DNA of 32,634 nucleotides from Lachnospiraceae bacterium UBA3692 (GTDB lineage Bacteria > Bacillota > Clostridia > Lachnospirales > Lachnospiraceae). A model generated the notes under the pieces. That model was not told the DNA's origin. It was given only the letters and a program-made list of their open reading frames with translations, and did no database searches. The position numbers and the translations under genes were made by a program. This document shows, piece after piece, positions 6,739-13,888 of this stretch (position 1 is its first letter; each line of letters begins with the position of its first letter). The stretch is taken from the NCBI GenBank assembly GCA_002372815.1, contig DFIR01000080.1, forward strand, positions 1 to 32,634. Direction: 5' to 3'.

Positions 6739-9700
6739 ATGAAATATCAGATCGACAAGAAGAATTACCGGGATTTTCAGACTTTTGCGGTGCACAGGCT
6801 GCCGGCGCGCAGCTATTTTATCCCGTATCCGGACCGGGCGGCGGCGGATGCGGTGACACTGAAGGAGAAGCGCTACCGGTCCCCGAAGGTGCTGTGCCTG
6901 AACGGGGAGTGGGACTTCCGCTTCTATCCCCGCCCGTACACGGTGCCGGACGTACTGGATACGGACACCGAGCGCTTTGAGAAGATCGACGTGCCCGCAT
7001 GCTGGCAGATGCGGGGCTACGACAGGCCGTTTTACGTCAACATCCGCTACCAGTTCCCTTACAATCCCCCCGTGATCCCGGAGGAGGAGAAGGTCGGCAA
7101 GGTCTTCTCCTGGATGGGCGTCGACCAGAAGATCGGGCCGCGCCGCAAGGATCCCGGGAATGAATACAATTTTGTCGGCATCTACCGGCGGACGCTGGAG
7201 ATCGGGGACGCTTCGAAGCGCTTCACGATCTCGTTCCTGGGCGTCGCCAGCTGCATGGACCTCTACGTGAACGGGGAGCATGTCGGATACTCGGAGGGCT
7301 CCCACAACACGGCCGAGTTCGACCTGACCGGGAAGCTCGTGAGCGGGACGAACGAGCTGGTCGTCGCGGTGCGCCGCTGGTGCACGGGGACCTACCTGGA
7401 GAGCCAGGACATGTTCCGCCACAACGGGATCTTCCGCGACGTGCTGCTGCGGATCGACGAGCCGTCGGACCTCTGGGACATCGACGCCGCCACCGTCAAG
7501 ACCGGCACGTCGGAGAACAGCTATTCGCTCACGCTGGGGGCGACGGTGCACTCCTACGCCGAGGTGACGTTCACGGTCGAGGGGCCGTCCGCGGACGGCG
7601 GACAGCTGCGGCGGTCCGTCACAGTCGCGGCGAAGGACCGGTGCGCGCAGGCGGTCTTTGAGGACCTGCCCGTGATCGAGTGGAACGCGGAGCAGCCGGT
7701 GCTCTACAACGTCTATTTTGAGACGCCCACCTCCTGCGTGAAGGAGCGGATCGGCTTCCGCACCGTCACGATCCGGAAGGACGTCTTCCTGGTCAACGGC
7801 CGAAAGATCAAGTTCAAGGGCGTCAACCACCACGAGACGAGCGCGGTGAACGGCTACGCCATGACCCCGGACGAGATCGAGAAGGACGTGCGGATCTGCA
7901 AGGAATTCAACATCGACATGATCCGGACCTCCCACTATCCGCCGGATCCGCTGCTGCTGGAGCTCGCGGACGAGCTCGGCGTCTACATCGTGGACGAGAA
8001 CGACCTGGAGACGCACGGCACCTTCGCCATGCAGCTGCCGCCGACCTACAATTCCATCAGCCACGACCCGAAGTGGGAGGCCCACTATGTGGACCGCATC
8101 ACCCACCTCTACCAGCGCGACAAGATCCACGGCAACACGGCGATCGTGATGTGGAGCCTGGGCAACGAAGCCGGCGGCTATCACAACACGGACGCGATGT
8201 ACGACTACCTGAAGGCACATTCGGGCCTTCCCGTGCATTACGAGAGCGCCATCCACTGCAAGAAGGAAGCTTATGACGTCGGCAGCGAGATGTATCCCTC
8301 CGTGCAGATGGTGCACGACGCCGGCGAGCACAGGCGCAGGCAGAAGCGCCTGAACGACCGCCCTTACTTCATGTGCGAGTATGCCCACGCGATGGGCGTC
8401 GGTCCCGGCAACACCGAGGCCTACTGGCAGGAGATCTACCGCTACGACAATCTCATGGGCGGCTGCGTCTGGGAGATGGTCGATCACGCCATTCTGGAAA
8501 AAGACGGCACTTACACCTACGGCGGCGACCACGGCGAGTGGGAGCACGACGGCAACTTCTGTGTGGACGGGCTCTTCTATCCCGACCGCACGCCGTCGGC
8601 CGGCGCGAAGATCATCCGCTTCATCTACCGCCCGATCCGGGTCTCGCACGTCGCGGACGACCGGTTCGAGATCTTCAATACGACGGCTTTCTCGGCGGGG
8701 GACCGGTTCCGGCTGCATTTTGCCTGGAATGACGGGACGGAGCAGGAGATCATCCCTTCGGCGGGGCCTCTCGACAGGGAGGTCGTGCAGGTGCAGACCG
8801 GGGCGCCGGCAGAAGATGCGGAGCGCATCAGCGGGGGCTGCGCGCAGTATGTCACGATCACCACGACCGACACGGTGACCGGCAGGGAAGTGGCACAGGA
8901 GCAGATCTTCCTGGCGCAGACGCTGCCGCACGTGACGCCGACGATGCCTCTGGGCGAGGTGCCCGGCAGGTTCGGTGTCGAGGACGGACGGCTGGTGGTC
9001 CGCGGCGCGGACGGCGTCGTCATGACCGGCGCGGAGGAGTCCACCCTCCTCTATCGCGCGGGCACGGACAACGACACGGACGGCATGTTCAACGACACGA
9101 TGGAGGCGTATGAGGACCAGAAGGAGCGGATCGTCTCCGTCGAACAGATGTCGACCGGCATCCGGGTCCAGTCGGAGATCGTCAACGGAAAAGGCACCTT
9201 CTCTGTGGTCGACACCTATGAGGGGACGAAGGACGGCGTGCTCGTGACGAGCCGCCTGCACCTGGTCAGAGAGAGTGGGAACAAGGTCATGAAGGGCCTC
9301 GGCACCGCGCTCGGGAAGATCCCGGGCGTCAGCAGCCTGCCCGTCTCGATCGGTGCCGGCAGCGGCTGCGTCGTGCCGCGCTTCGGCAAGAGCTTCCGGC
9401 TCGACGAGATCTTCGACACGGTGCGCTACACCGGCCGGTGCGGCGAGTCCTACTGCGACATGAAGGACCAGTTCCCGGTGCGGGACGTCACCTGCGCCGT
9501 CTCCGACATGACGGAGCCGAACATCCGCCCGCAGGAGAGCGGCAATCGCTGCGACTGCACGGTCGCGAGCGTGACGGACGGCCGGACCCGGATCATCTTC
9601 GAGGCGGTGGACGCGCCGTTCGAGCTGGCCGTGAAGCCTTACACGGACCGCGCGCTGTGCTCCATGGCGCACCGCTGCGACGAGGTCCGCACCGGCACGT

Positions 9701-9831
9701 ACGTGACGATCCAGGCCTTCCAGCAGGGCATCGGCACCGGCGCCTGCGGCCCGGCCATCATGCCGGAGTACCAGTTCCCGGCCGACCGCGACTACACCCT
9801 GCGGTTCCTGGTCCGGACGGAGAAGGTCTGA
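6739..9831 (+). CDS. lacZ: Glycoside hydrolase family 2 beta-galactosidase (LacZ type)
   Basis: A 1030-residue enzyme that hydrolyses terminal beta-galactosides such as lactose. The order is the usual one: sugar-binding jelly roll (about 50-220), Ig-like domain, TIM barrel (about 330-640) and C-terminal beta domain. The acid/base glutamate is E477 in WSLGNEAG and the nucleophile is E547 in FMCEYAHAMG, matching the two catalytic glutamates of LacZ. Length equals that of classical LacZ. There is no signal peptide, so it is cytoplasmic. An ATG at 6727 is in frame but lacks a ribosome site; the ATG at 6739 has GGAGGA at 6729-6734 and was chosen. The symbol reflects family, since an ebgA-type activity cannot be distinguished. 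No sugar transporter or lac regulator is adjacent. Confidence 0.92.
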   Translation: MKYQIDKKNYRDFQTFAVHRLPARSYFIPYPDRAAADAVTLKEKRYRSPKVLCLNGEWDFRFYPRPYTVPDVLDTDTERFEKIDVPACWQMRGYDRPFYVNIRYQFPYNPPVIPEEEKVGKVFSWMGVDQKIGPRRKDPGNEYNFVGIYRRTLEIGDASKRFTISFLGVASCMDLYVNGEHVGYSEGSHNTAEFDLTGKLVSGTNELVVAVRRWCTGTYLESQDMFRHNGIFRDVLLRIDEPSDLWDIDAATVKTGTSENSYSLTLGATVHSYAEVTFTVEGPSADGGQLRRSVTVAAKDRCAQAVFEDLPVIEWNAEQPVLYNVYFETPTSCVKERIGFRTVTIRKDVFLVNGRKIKFKGVNHHETSAVNGYAMTPDEIEKDVRICKEFNIDMIRTSHYPPDPLLLELADELGVYIVDENDLETHGTFAMQLPPTYNSISHDPKWEAHYVDRITHLYQRDKIHGNTAIVMWSLGNEAGGYHNTDAMYDYLKAHSGLPVHYESAIHCKKEAYDVGSEMYPSVQMVHDAGEHRRRQKRLNDRPYFMCEYAHAMGVGPGNTEAYWQEIYRYDNLMGGCVWEMVDHAILEKDGTYTYGGDHGEWEHDGNFCVDGLFYPDRTPSAGAKIIRFIYRPIRVSHVADDRFEIFNTTAFSAGDRFRLHFAWNDGTEQEIIPSAGPLDREVVQVQTGAPAEDAERISGGCAQYVTITTTDTVTGREVAQEQIFLAQTLPHVTPTMPLGEVPGRFGVEDGRLVVRGADGVVMTGAEESTLLYRAGTDNDTDGMFNDTMEAYEDQKERIVSVEQMSTGIRVQSEIVNGKGTFSVVDTYEGTKDGVLVTSRLHLVRESGNKVMKGLGTALGKIPGVSSLPVSIGAGSGCVVPRFGKSFRLDEIFDTVRYTGRCGESYCDMKDQFPVRDVTCAVSDMTEPNIRPQESGNRCDCTVASVTDGRTRIIFEAVDAPFELAVKPYTDRALCSMAHRCDEVRTGTYVTIQAFQQGIGTGACGPAIMPEYQFPADRDYTLRFLVRTEKV

Positions 9832-9882
9832 GAAGACGGTCTCAATACGGTTTCAATTCAGAAAGATCTAAGAAGAAATGAC

Positions 9883-9935
9883 TCTGCGCGTGTGCGCGGC
9901 GGCACAGGAACGGATGCCGCCGCGCATTCCGCAGA
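9883..9935 (+). promoter_or_regulatory. Long hairpin abutting the ribosome binding site of the IMPase-family gene
   Basis: TCTGCG (9883-9888) pairs with CGCAGA (9930-9935), and a perfect 12-bp inner stem pairs 9893-9904 with 9915-9926. The 3' foot touches the GAGGGG Shine-Dalgarno sequence. There is no U-run, so it is not a standard terminator. It could be an mRNA end-stabiliser for lacZ, a processing site or a translational modulator. Confidence 0.45.
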
Positions 9936-9947
9936 AGAGGGGACAGA

Positions 9948-10892
9948 ATGGAATTCATCACAGAACAGCTCCTGGCGCAGATCTGCGACGCGGCCAGGGA
10001 GGCGGGCAGGATCATGCTGCACGCGAAGCGTCCGCACGAAGGCGGGAGCGAGGAGAGCGCCCTCGGCATCGAGGACAAAGGCGGCCACGCCAACTTCGTG
10101 ACCCTCTACGACAAGAAGGTCCAGGACTACCTGGAGAGAGAACTGCACGAGCTGCTTCCGGAGGCGGTCTTCATCGGCGAGGAGGACGTGCAGGCGCCGG
10201 CAGCTGAGCAGGCTGCGGGGGAGGCGACGGAGGACGGCGCTGCCGGAGCAGGCGGTGCCGGGGGAAGCGCCGGGCCGCGCCTCACTTTTGTCATCGATCC
10301 CATCGACGGGACCAGCAATTTCATGAAGGACCTGCGGGCGAGCGTCGTCTCGATCGCGCTCCTGAAGGACGGCGCGCCGGAGATCGGCGTCGTCTACCAG
10401 CCTTACACCGATATGATGTATTATGCCGTGAAGGGCGGCGGCGCTTTCGTGCACGAGGGCGGCAATCACCCCGAGGGCGGGGTGGTGACGCAGCAGCTGC
10501 GGAGCAGCCGGGACCCTCTCTCGCGCAGCTTCGTGATGATCGGCACGAGCCCCTACTATCCGGAATTCGCGGAACCGACCTTCCGGCTCTACGCCCACTA
10601 TATGCCGAAGTGCATCGACCTGCGCAGATTCGGGGCGGCCGCCTGGGAGATGTGTCTGGCGGCGTCCGGCCGCACAGGGCTGTTCCTGGAGCTGCACCTG
10701 CAGCTGTGGGACTATGCCGCAGGTGCGCTGATCGCGCAGGAAGCCGGCTGCAAGGTCACGGATATCGAAGGGAACCCGCTGCGGTACACCGGGCCTTCCT
10801 CTGTGGCGATCGCCTCGGAGGGCGTCTCCCGGGAGGCGTATCTGGAAGGTACGGCGGAGATTCTGGCCGGGATCGGAAAGGACAGAACATGA
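9948..10892 (+). CDS. Inositol-monophosphatase-family phosphatase
   Basis: A 314-residue member of the Mg2+-dependent, Li+-sensitive phosphatase family (SuhB/CysQ/FBPase-like). The metal ligands are visible: GEED (77-80), IDPIDGTSNF (116-125, with D117 and D120) and WDYAAGA (254-260, D255). The likely substrate is a sugar or inositol phosphate, or a PAP-like nucleotide; the sequence does not decide. A low-complexity Ala/Gly/Glu segment of about 30 residues (82-112) separates GEED from the DPIDGT motif and makes the protein longer than the usual 260-270. The start has GAGGGGAC upstream. Its stop overlaps the start of the amidohydrolase gene as ATGA, so the two are translationally coupled. Confidence 0.88.
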   Translation: MEFITEQLLAQICDAAREAGRIMLHAKRPHEGGSEESALGIEDKGGHANFVTLYDKKVQDYLERELHELLPEAVFIGEEDVQAPAAEQAAGEATEDGAAGAGGAGGSAGPRLTFVIDPIDGTSNFMKDLRASVVSIALLKDGAPEIGVVYQPYTDMMYYAVKGGGAFVHEGGNHPEGGVVTQQLRSSRDPLSRSFVMIGTSPYYPEFAEPTFRLYAHYMPKCIDLRRFGAAAWEMCLAASGRTGLFLELHLQLWDYAAGALIAQEAGCKVTDIEGNPLRYTGPSSVAIASEGVSREAYLEGTAEILAGIGKDRT

Positions 10893-11716
10893 ATCCACAA
10901 TTTGAAGCAGCTGTCGTCGAGGGGCGGCAGGTCATTGATTTTCACATTCATCCGTACAGGGATATCTCGGAGAGTCTCTGCATGTATTCCGAGGACTTCT
11001 ATCTGACGCCGGAGGAGGCGCGCAGGGACCTGGAGGAGGCCGGCATCGGCAGGGTCTGCGGCAGCGTGATCCGGGCGGGCTACCGGGGGCCGGTGAGCGG
11101 CTTCGAGGACATCCGCCGGCTCAACGACGCCGCGCTGGAGATGCGGGAGAGATGGGGGGATTATTACACCCCTGGCTTCCACGTGCATCCGGCCTATCTG
11201 AAGGAATCTCTGGAAGAGGTCGAGAGGATGCACCGAGAGGGCGTGAAGCTCGTCGGAGAACTGGTGCCTTACATCCACGGCTGGAAGGAGATGGGGCACG
11301 ACTACGGCAGCGAGGCGCTGCGGGAGATCCTGGCGCGCGCGGGTGAGTACGGCATGCCGGTCAGCTTCCACACGATGCCGGAGCTGAAGGAGCAGATGGA
11401 GCGCATGATTGCCGGCAATCCGGGCGTGACCTTCGTGGCTGCCCATCCCGGCCAGAAGGCGGACTACCTCATGCACGTCGAGCGCCTGAAGAAGTATCCC
11501 AACCTGCTCCTGGACATCTCCGGGACCGGTCTCTTCCGCTACGGCCTTCTGGCCAGCGCCGTGAAGACGATCGGGGCGAACCGCCTCCTCTTCGGCACCG
11601 ACTACCCGATCAGCAACCCCCGCATGTATGTCCAGGCTGTCTTCGGCGAGCACATTTCGCAGGAGGACATGGAGAAGATCTTCTGGAAGAATACCCGGAA
11701 GCTGCTGGGACTGTGA
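10889..11716 (+). CDS. Amidohydrolase-2 family metal-dependent hydrolase
   Basis: A 275-residue TIM-barrel protein. The metal-binding HxH is H19-I-H21 in DFHIHP, and the terminal aspartate is D238 in FGTDYP; the intervening ELVPYIHG and FVAAHPGQ segments supply further histidines. This family includes decarboxylases and hydrolases acting on C-C and C-N bonds, and the substrate here is unknown. The ATG at 10889 overlaps the preceding stop by 4 bp. The frame is open upstream, but overlap, family length and conserved N-terminus support this start. It forms a unit with the IMPase-family gene, perhaps with lacZ as well (116-bp gap). Downstream begins the REP and inverted-motif region. Confidence 0.85.
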   Translation: MNPQFEAAVVEGRQVIDFHIHPYRDISESLCMYSEDFYLTPEEARRDLEEAGIGRVCGSVIRAGYRGPVSGFEDIRRLNDAALEMRERWGDYYTPGFHVHPAYLKESLEEVERMHREGVKLVGELVPYIHGWKEMGHDYGSEALREILARAGEYGMPVSFHTMPELKEQMERMIAGNPGVTFVAAHPGQKADYLMHVERLKKYPNLLLDISGTGLFRYGLLASAVKTIGANRLLFGTDYPISNPRMYVQAVFGEHISQEDMEKIFWKNTRKLLGL

Positions 11717-11736
11717 CCGGGCGATACCGGCGCGGG

Positions 11737-11781
11737 GCGCGCAGGGGACGGGCGCGCAGGGGACGGTTCTCCGCGCGGTCC
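11737..11781 (+). repeat. REP cluster, left of inverted-motif array (partial plus full copy)
   Basis: A 15-bp partial copy (11737-11751) is followed directly by a full copy (11752-11781) with GCGCGCAGGGGACGG then TTCTCCGCGCGGTCC. The ends are complementary (CGCGC/GCGCG), giving the imperfect palindrome typical of repetitive extragenic palindromes. The same sequence recurs inverted at 12215-12302 and at 30314-30383. Such elements are usually mobilised in trans by REP-associated tyrosine transposases, none of which is in the window. Confidence 0.8.
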
Positions 11782-11784
11782 CGG

Positions 11785-12138
11785 TTTTCGCTTTTCGAGG
11801 AGAGTTGCGCATAAGAAAGCGAGCTCTGTGAGGCCATTCGCTTTATTTGTGTCTCAGGACATTAGAAAGCGAGAGCCCGGAGGAGCATTTTCGCTTTCTA
11901 ATGAAAATGTGCTGGGCGAAAGCGAGTGCCGCGAGCTGAGTTTCGCTTTCAAGAGGAAATGTGCAAGGTCAAAGCGAGCAATTCACGGAAGCTTTTCGCT
12001 TTGGAATGCAGGAAGGACCGTGCAAAGCGAGTTACGCGTTTCTAACACTCGCTTTGCAAAGATTTTTTCATAACTGAAAGCGAAAAGCCTTGTTCGCCAC
12101 TCACTTTGGTCCGGGATATTTGCATCCGGAAGCGAAAG
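11785..12138. repeat. Array of seven regularly spaced inverted-motif units
   Basis: The hexamer CGCTTT and its complement AAAGCG alternate along the region. CGCTTT begins at 11789, 11839, 11892, 11944, 11997, 12050 and (as CACTTT) 12102; AAAGCG begins at 11816, 11866, 11919, 11971, 12024, 12077 and (as GAAGCG) 12129. Every pair is exactly 27 bp start to start, leaving a 21-nt interior, and units repeat every 50-53 bp. Interiors are nearly unrelated in sequence, so only the motif and spacing are kept. The fuller motif is YTCGCTTT-N21-AAAGCGAR. It could be seven RNA hairpins with 21-nt loops or a phased protein-binding array. It sits between convergent genes and between inverted REP clusters. 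I know no described family that matches. Confidence 0.85.
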
Positions 12139-12152
12139 AGACAGTAACACGA

Positions 12153-12193
12153 CTGCCGCACATGAGCCACGCGAAAAGACTCATGTGCGGCAG
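12153..12193. terminator. Perfect 14-bp stem-loop
   Basis: CTGCCGCACATGAG (12153-12166) is the exact reverse complement of 12180-12193, with a 13-nt A-rich loop. On the plus strand it is followed by TATACCTTTTC, a weak U-rich tail. It lies between convergent genes and could end transcription of the amidohydrolase operon, or be the right-hand end of the array element. Confidence 0.45.
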
Positions 12194-12214
12194 TATACCT
12201 TTTCATGATATGAA

Positions 12215-12302
12215 GGACCGCGCGGAGAACCATCCCCTGCGCGTTTTTTGAATTAATGGACCGCGCGGAGAACCGTCCCCCGCGCGCTAGTCCCCTGCGC
12301 GC
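12215..12302 (-). repeat. REP cluster, right of inverted-motif array (two full copies plus partial, inverted)
   Basis: Copies at 12215-12243 and 12258-12287 and a partial copy at 12291-12302 are the reverse complement of the left cluster. The first carries one change in the core (CCATCCCC instead of CCGTCCCC) and is followed on the plus strand by GCGTTTTTTG, so it may also serve as an intrinsic terminator for the upstream plus-strand genes. Full and partial copies mirror the left cluster, making the 11737-12302 block nearly symmetrical. Confidence 0.8.
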
Positions 12303-12306
12303 TAAA

Positions 12307-13422
12307 TTACAGGACTTCCTCCACAGGGGTGTAGGCGTAGCCCGGGAAGGCGTCGGCGACGTTCTTGCAGGTGAGCCTGCCGGCGCGGGTGTTGATGGCG
12401 GAGAGGATGACCGGGTTCTTCCGGCAGGCTTCGGCCAGGCCGAGGGAGGCGATCTGGAGGCCGTAGCGGAGGGTCGCGTTGGTCAGGGCGATGGTGGAAG
12501 TGCGCGGCACGGCGCCGGGCATGTTGCCGACGCAGTAGTGGATGACGCCCTCCTCGATGTAGATCGGGTCGTCATGGGTGGTCACATGGGAGGACTCGCC
12601 GCAGCCGCCCTGGTCGATGGCCACGTCCACGAAGACGGAGCCCTTCTTCATCTTGGGCAGGTAGGCGCGCTTGAAGAGCTTAGGCGTCGAGCCGCCGGGG
12701 ATGAGGACGGAACCGATGACGAGGTCCGCTTCCGTGACAGCCTTCTCCACGTTGCTCTCCGTGGAGACGAGGGTCTGGATGCGGGAGCCGAACATGTCGT
12801 CCAGCTGCTCGAGGCGCTTCAGGTTGATGTCGAGGATGGTGACGTCCGCGCCCATGCCCACGGCGAGCTTGCAGGCGTTGGCGCCGACCGTGCCGCCGCC
12901 CAGGATGGCGACGCGGGCTTTCGGGGTGCCGGGGACGCCGGCGAGAAGGATGCCTTCGCCTCCGAACCGCTTCTCAAGATACTTGGCGCCTTCCTGGATG
13001 GAGAGGCGGCCGGCGATCTGGCTCATCGGCGCAAGGAGCGGCAGGGAGCCGTCCGTCTCGCGCAGAGTCTCGTAGGCGATGGCGGTGACGCCGCCGGCCA
13101 GCAGCGCGTCCATCTGCTCCTTGTCCGCTGCCAGGTGGAAGTATGTATACAGAAGAAGTCCGTCATGGAAGAAGGCATATTCCTCCTCCAGGGGCTCCTT
13201 GACCTTGACCATCATCTCGGAGAAGTCCCAGACAGCCTTCGCGCTGTCCGACAGCACGGCGCCTGCCGCGGCGTACTCCTCATCGGCGAAGCCGCTGCCC
13301 TCACCGGCACCCTTCTCGATCATCACTTCATGACCGGCGTTCACATAGCTGCGCACGTTGTCGGGGGTAAGGCCGACACGGAATTCATTGTTCTTGATCT
13401 CTCTGACACATCCGATCTTCAT
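12307..13422 (-). CDS. ald: Alanine dehydrogenase
   Basis: A 371-residue enzyme, the normal family length, that interconverts L-alanine and pyruvate/ammonia with NAD(H). The N-terminal MKIGCVREIKNNEFRVGLTP is typical of Ald. The catalytic lysine is K75 in VKVKEP and the histidine H96 in YFHLA. The NAD-binding Rossmann motif is AILGGGTVGANA in the middle of the chain, and the family segment VDVAIDQGGCGE follows. The frame is open 24 codons upstream, but only the ATG at 13422 has a suitable AAAGGG site and a conserved N-terminus. It is cytoplasmic, serving nitrogen or redox balance. It is convergent with the amidohydrolase operon across the array region and divergent from malQ. Confidence 0.95.
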   Translation of the reverse strand: MKIGCVREIKNNEFRVGLTPDNVRSYVNAGHEVMIEKGAGEGSGFADEEYAAAGAVLSDSAKAVWDFSEMMVKVKEPLEEEYAFFHDGLLLYTYFHLAADKEQMDALLAGGVTAIAYETLRETDGSLPLLAPMSQIAGRLSIQEGAKYLEKRFGGEGILLAGVPGTPKARVAILGGGTVGANACKLAVGMGADVTILDINLKRLEQLDDMFGSRIQTLVSTESNVEKAVTEADLVIGSVLIPGGSTPKLFKRAYLPKMKKGSVFVDVAIDQGGCGESSHVTTHDDPIYIEEGVIHYCVGNMPGAVPRTSTIALTNATLRYGLQIASLGLAEACRKNPVILSAINTRAGRLTCKNVADAFPGYAYTPVEEVL

Positions 13423-13530
13423 GTAAAACCCTTTCTGCCCCGCGAACCGGGGCATGCGGACCCTGCGGAAAGCAGACCGCAGATACCGCCGCAAATACTG
13501 CAGTAAAAAAAACTATACTATACGATACTA
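13423..13530 (-). promoter_or_regulatory. Structured leader and candidate promoter of ald
   Basis: Two small hairpins lie in the leader: 13438-13442 with 13448-13452 (CCCCG/CGGGG, next to the ribosome site) and 13463-13468 with 13477-13482 (CTGCGG/CCGCAG). Further upstream the minus strand reads GTATCGTATAGTATAG (within 13512-13530), an AT-rich tract with TATAGT-like -10 options but no clear -35. Confidence 0.3.
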
Positions 13531-13601
13531 CAGATCCGGTGAGATTGCACATACAAATGATCGGAAACACCTTCCTTTTCCGCCGGAGGAGACATAGAAG
13601 A

Positions 13602-13632
13602 GCTGTCCTCCAGAGGCGATCGGGAGGACAGC
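13602..13632 (-). terminator. 10-bp hairpin between malQ and ald
   Basis: GCTGTCCTCC (13602-13611) pairs perfectly with GGAGGACAGC (13623-13632) around an 11-nt loop. On the minus strand it is followed by TCTTCTATGTCTCC, only moderately U-rich. It could end the small frame at 13674-13772 or insulate ald. Confidence 0.4.
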
Positions 13633-13673
13633 CCTGTCTTAACGGGTCATCAGAGATCTTTCGGAAGCAGTGG

Positions 13674-13772
13674 TCAGCCCATCTCCAGCACCAGGGCCTG
13701 CCGGCACCGGGCTGCCTGTTCACGGATCCGCGCGGACAGGAGGGCGACGGCGTCCTGAAGGTGTATAATCAT
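13674..13772 (-). CDS. Possible 32-residue small protein
   Basis: The frame reads MIIHLQDAVALLSARIRE and continues with 14 residues, an amphipathic helix by eye, with G/C-ending codons like the neighbours. An AGGAG lies 12-13 nt before the ATG, slightly far. A perfect hairpin follows 42 nt after the stop. I recognise no family. It may be chance in GC-rich DNA; the surrounding intergenic stretch otherwise holds no gene. Confidence 0.22.
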   Translation of the reverse strand: MIIHLQDAVALLSARIREQAARCRQALVLEMG

Positions 13773-13824
13773 CGTGAGGGACAGCTCCTGCCGGCCGGCT
13801 GACGGACCGGCACGACCGGCAGCA

Positions 13825-13848
13825 CCGGCTGCGGCGATGCGCAGCCGG
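13825..13848 (+). promoter_or_regulatory. Hairpin in the malQ leader
   Basis: CCGGCTGCG (13825-13833) pairs perfectly with CGCAGCCGG (13840-13848) around a 6-nt loop, 40 nt upstream of the malQ start and 30 nt before its ribosome site. No U-run follows. Its role is unknown. Confidence 0.35.
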
Positions 13849-13888
13849 GACGGCGGCACAGGCGACGACAGATGACATGGAGGCAGAG

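Noticed and set aside
6607..9672. A 1021-codon open frame on the minus strand across the beta-galactosidase gene
   Set aside because: The plus strand encodes an intact GH2 enzyme with both catalytic glutamates. The antisense product is Arg/Asp/Val-rich with no domain.
11785..12138. CRISPR array
   Set aside because: The conserved part is only 6-8 bp and alternates in orientation, and no cas gene is present. CRISPR repeats are longer and in one direction.
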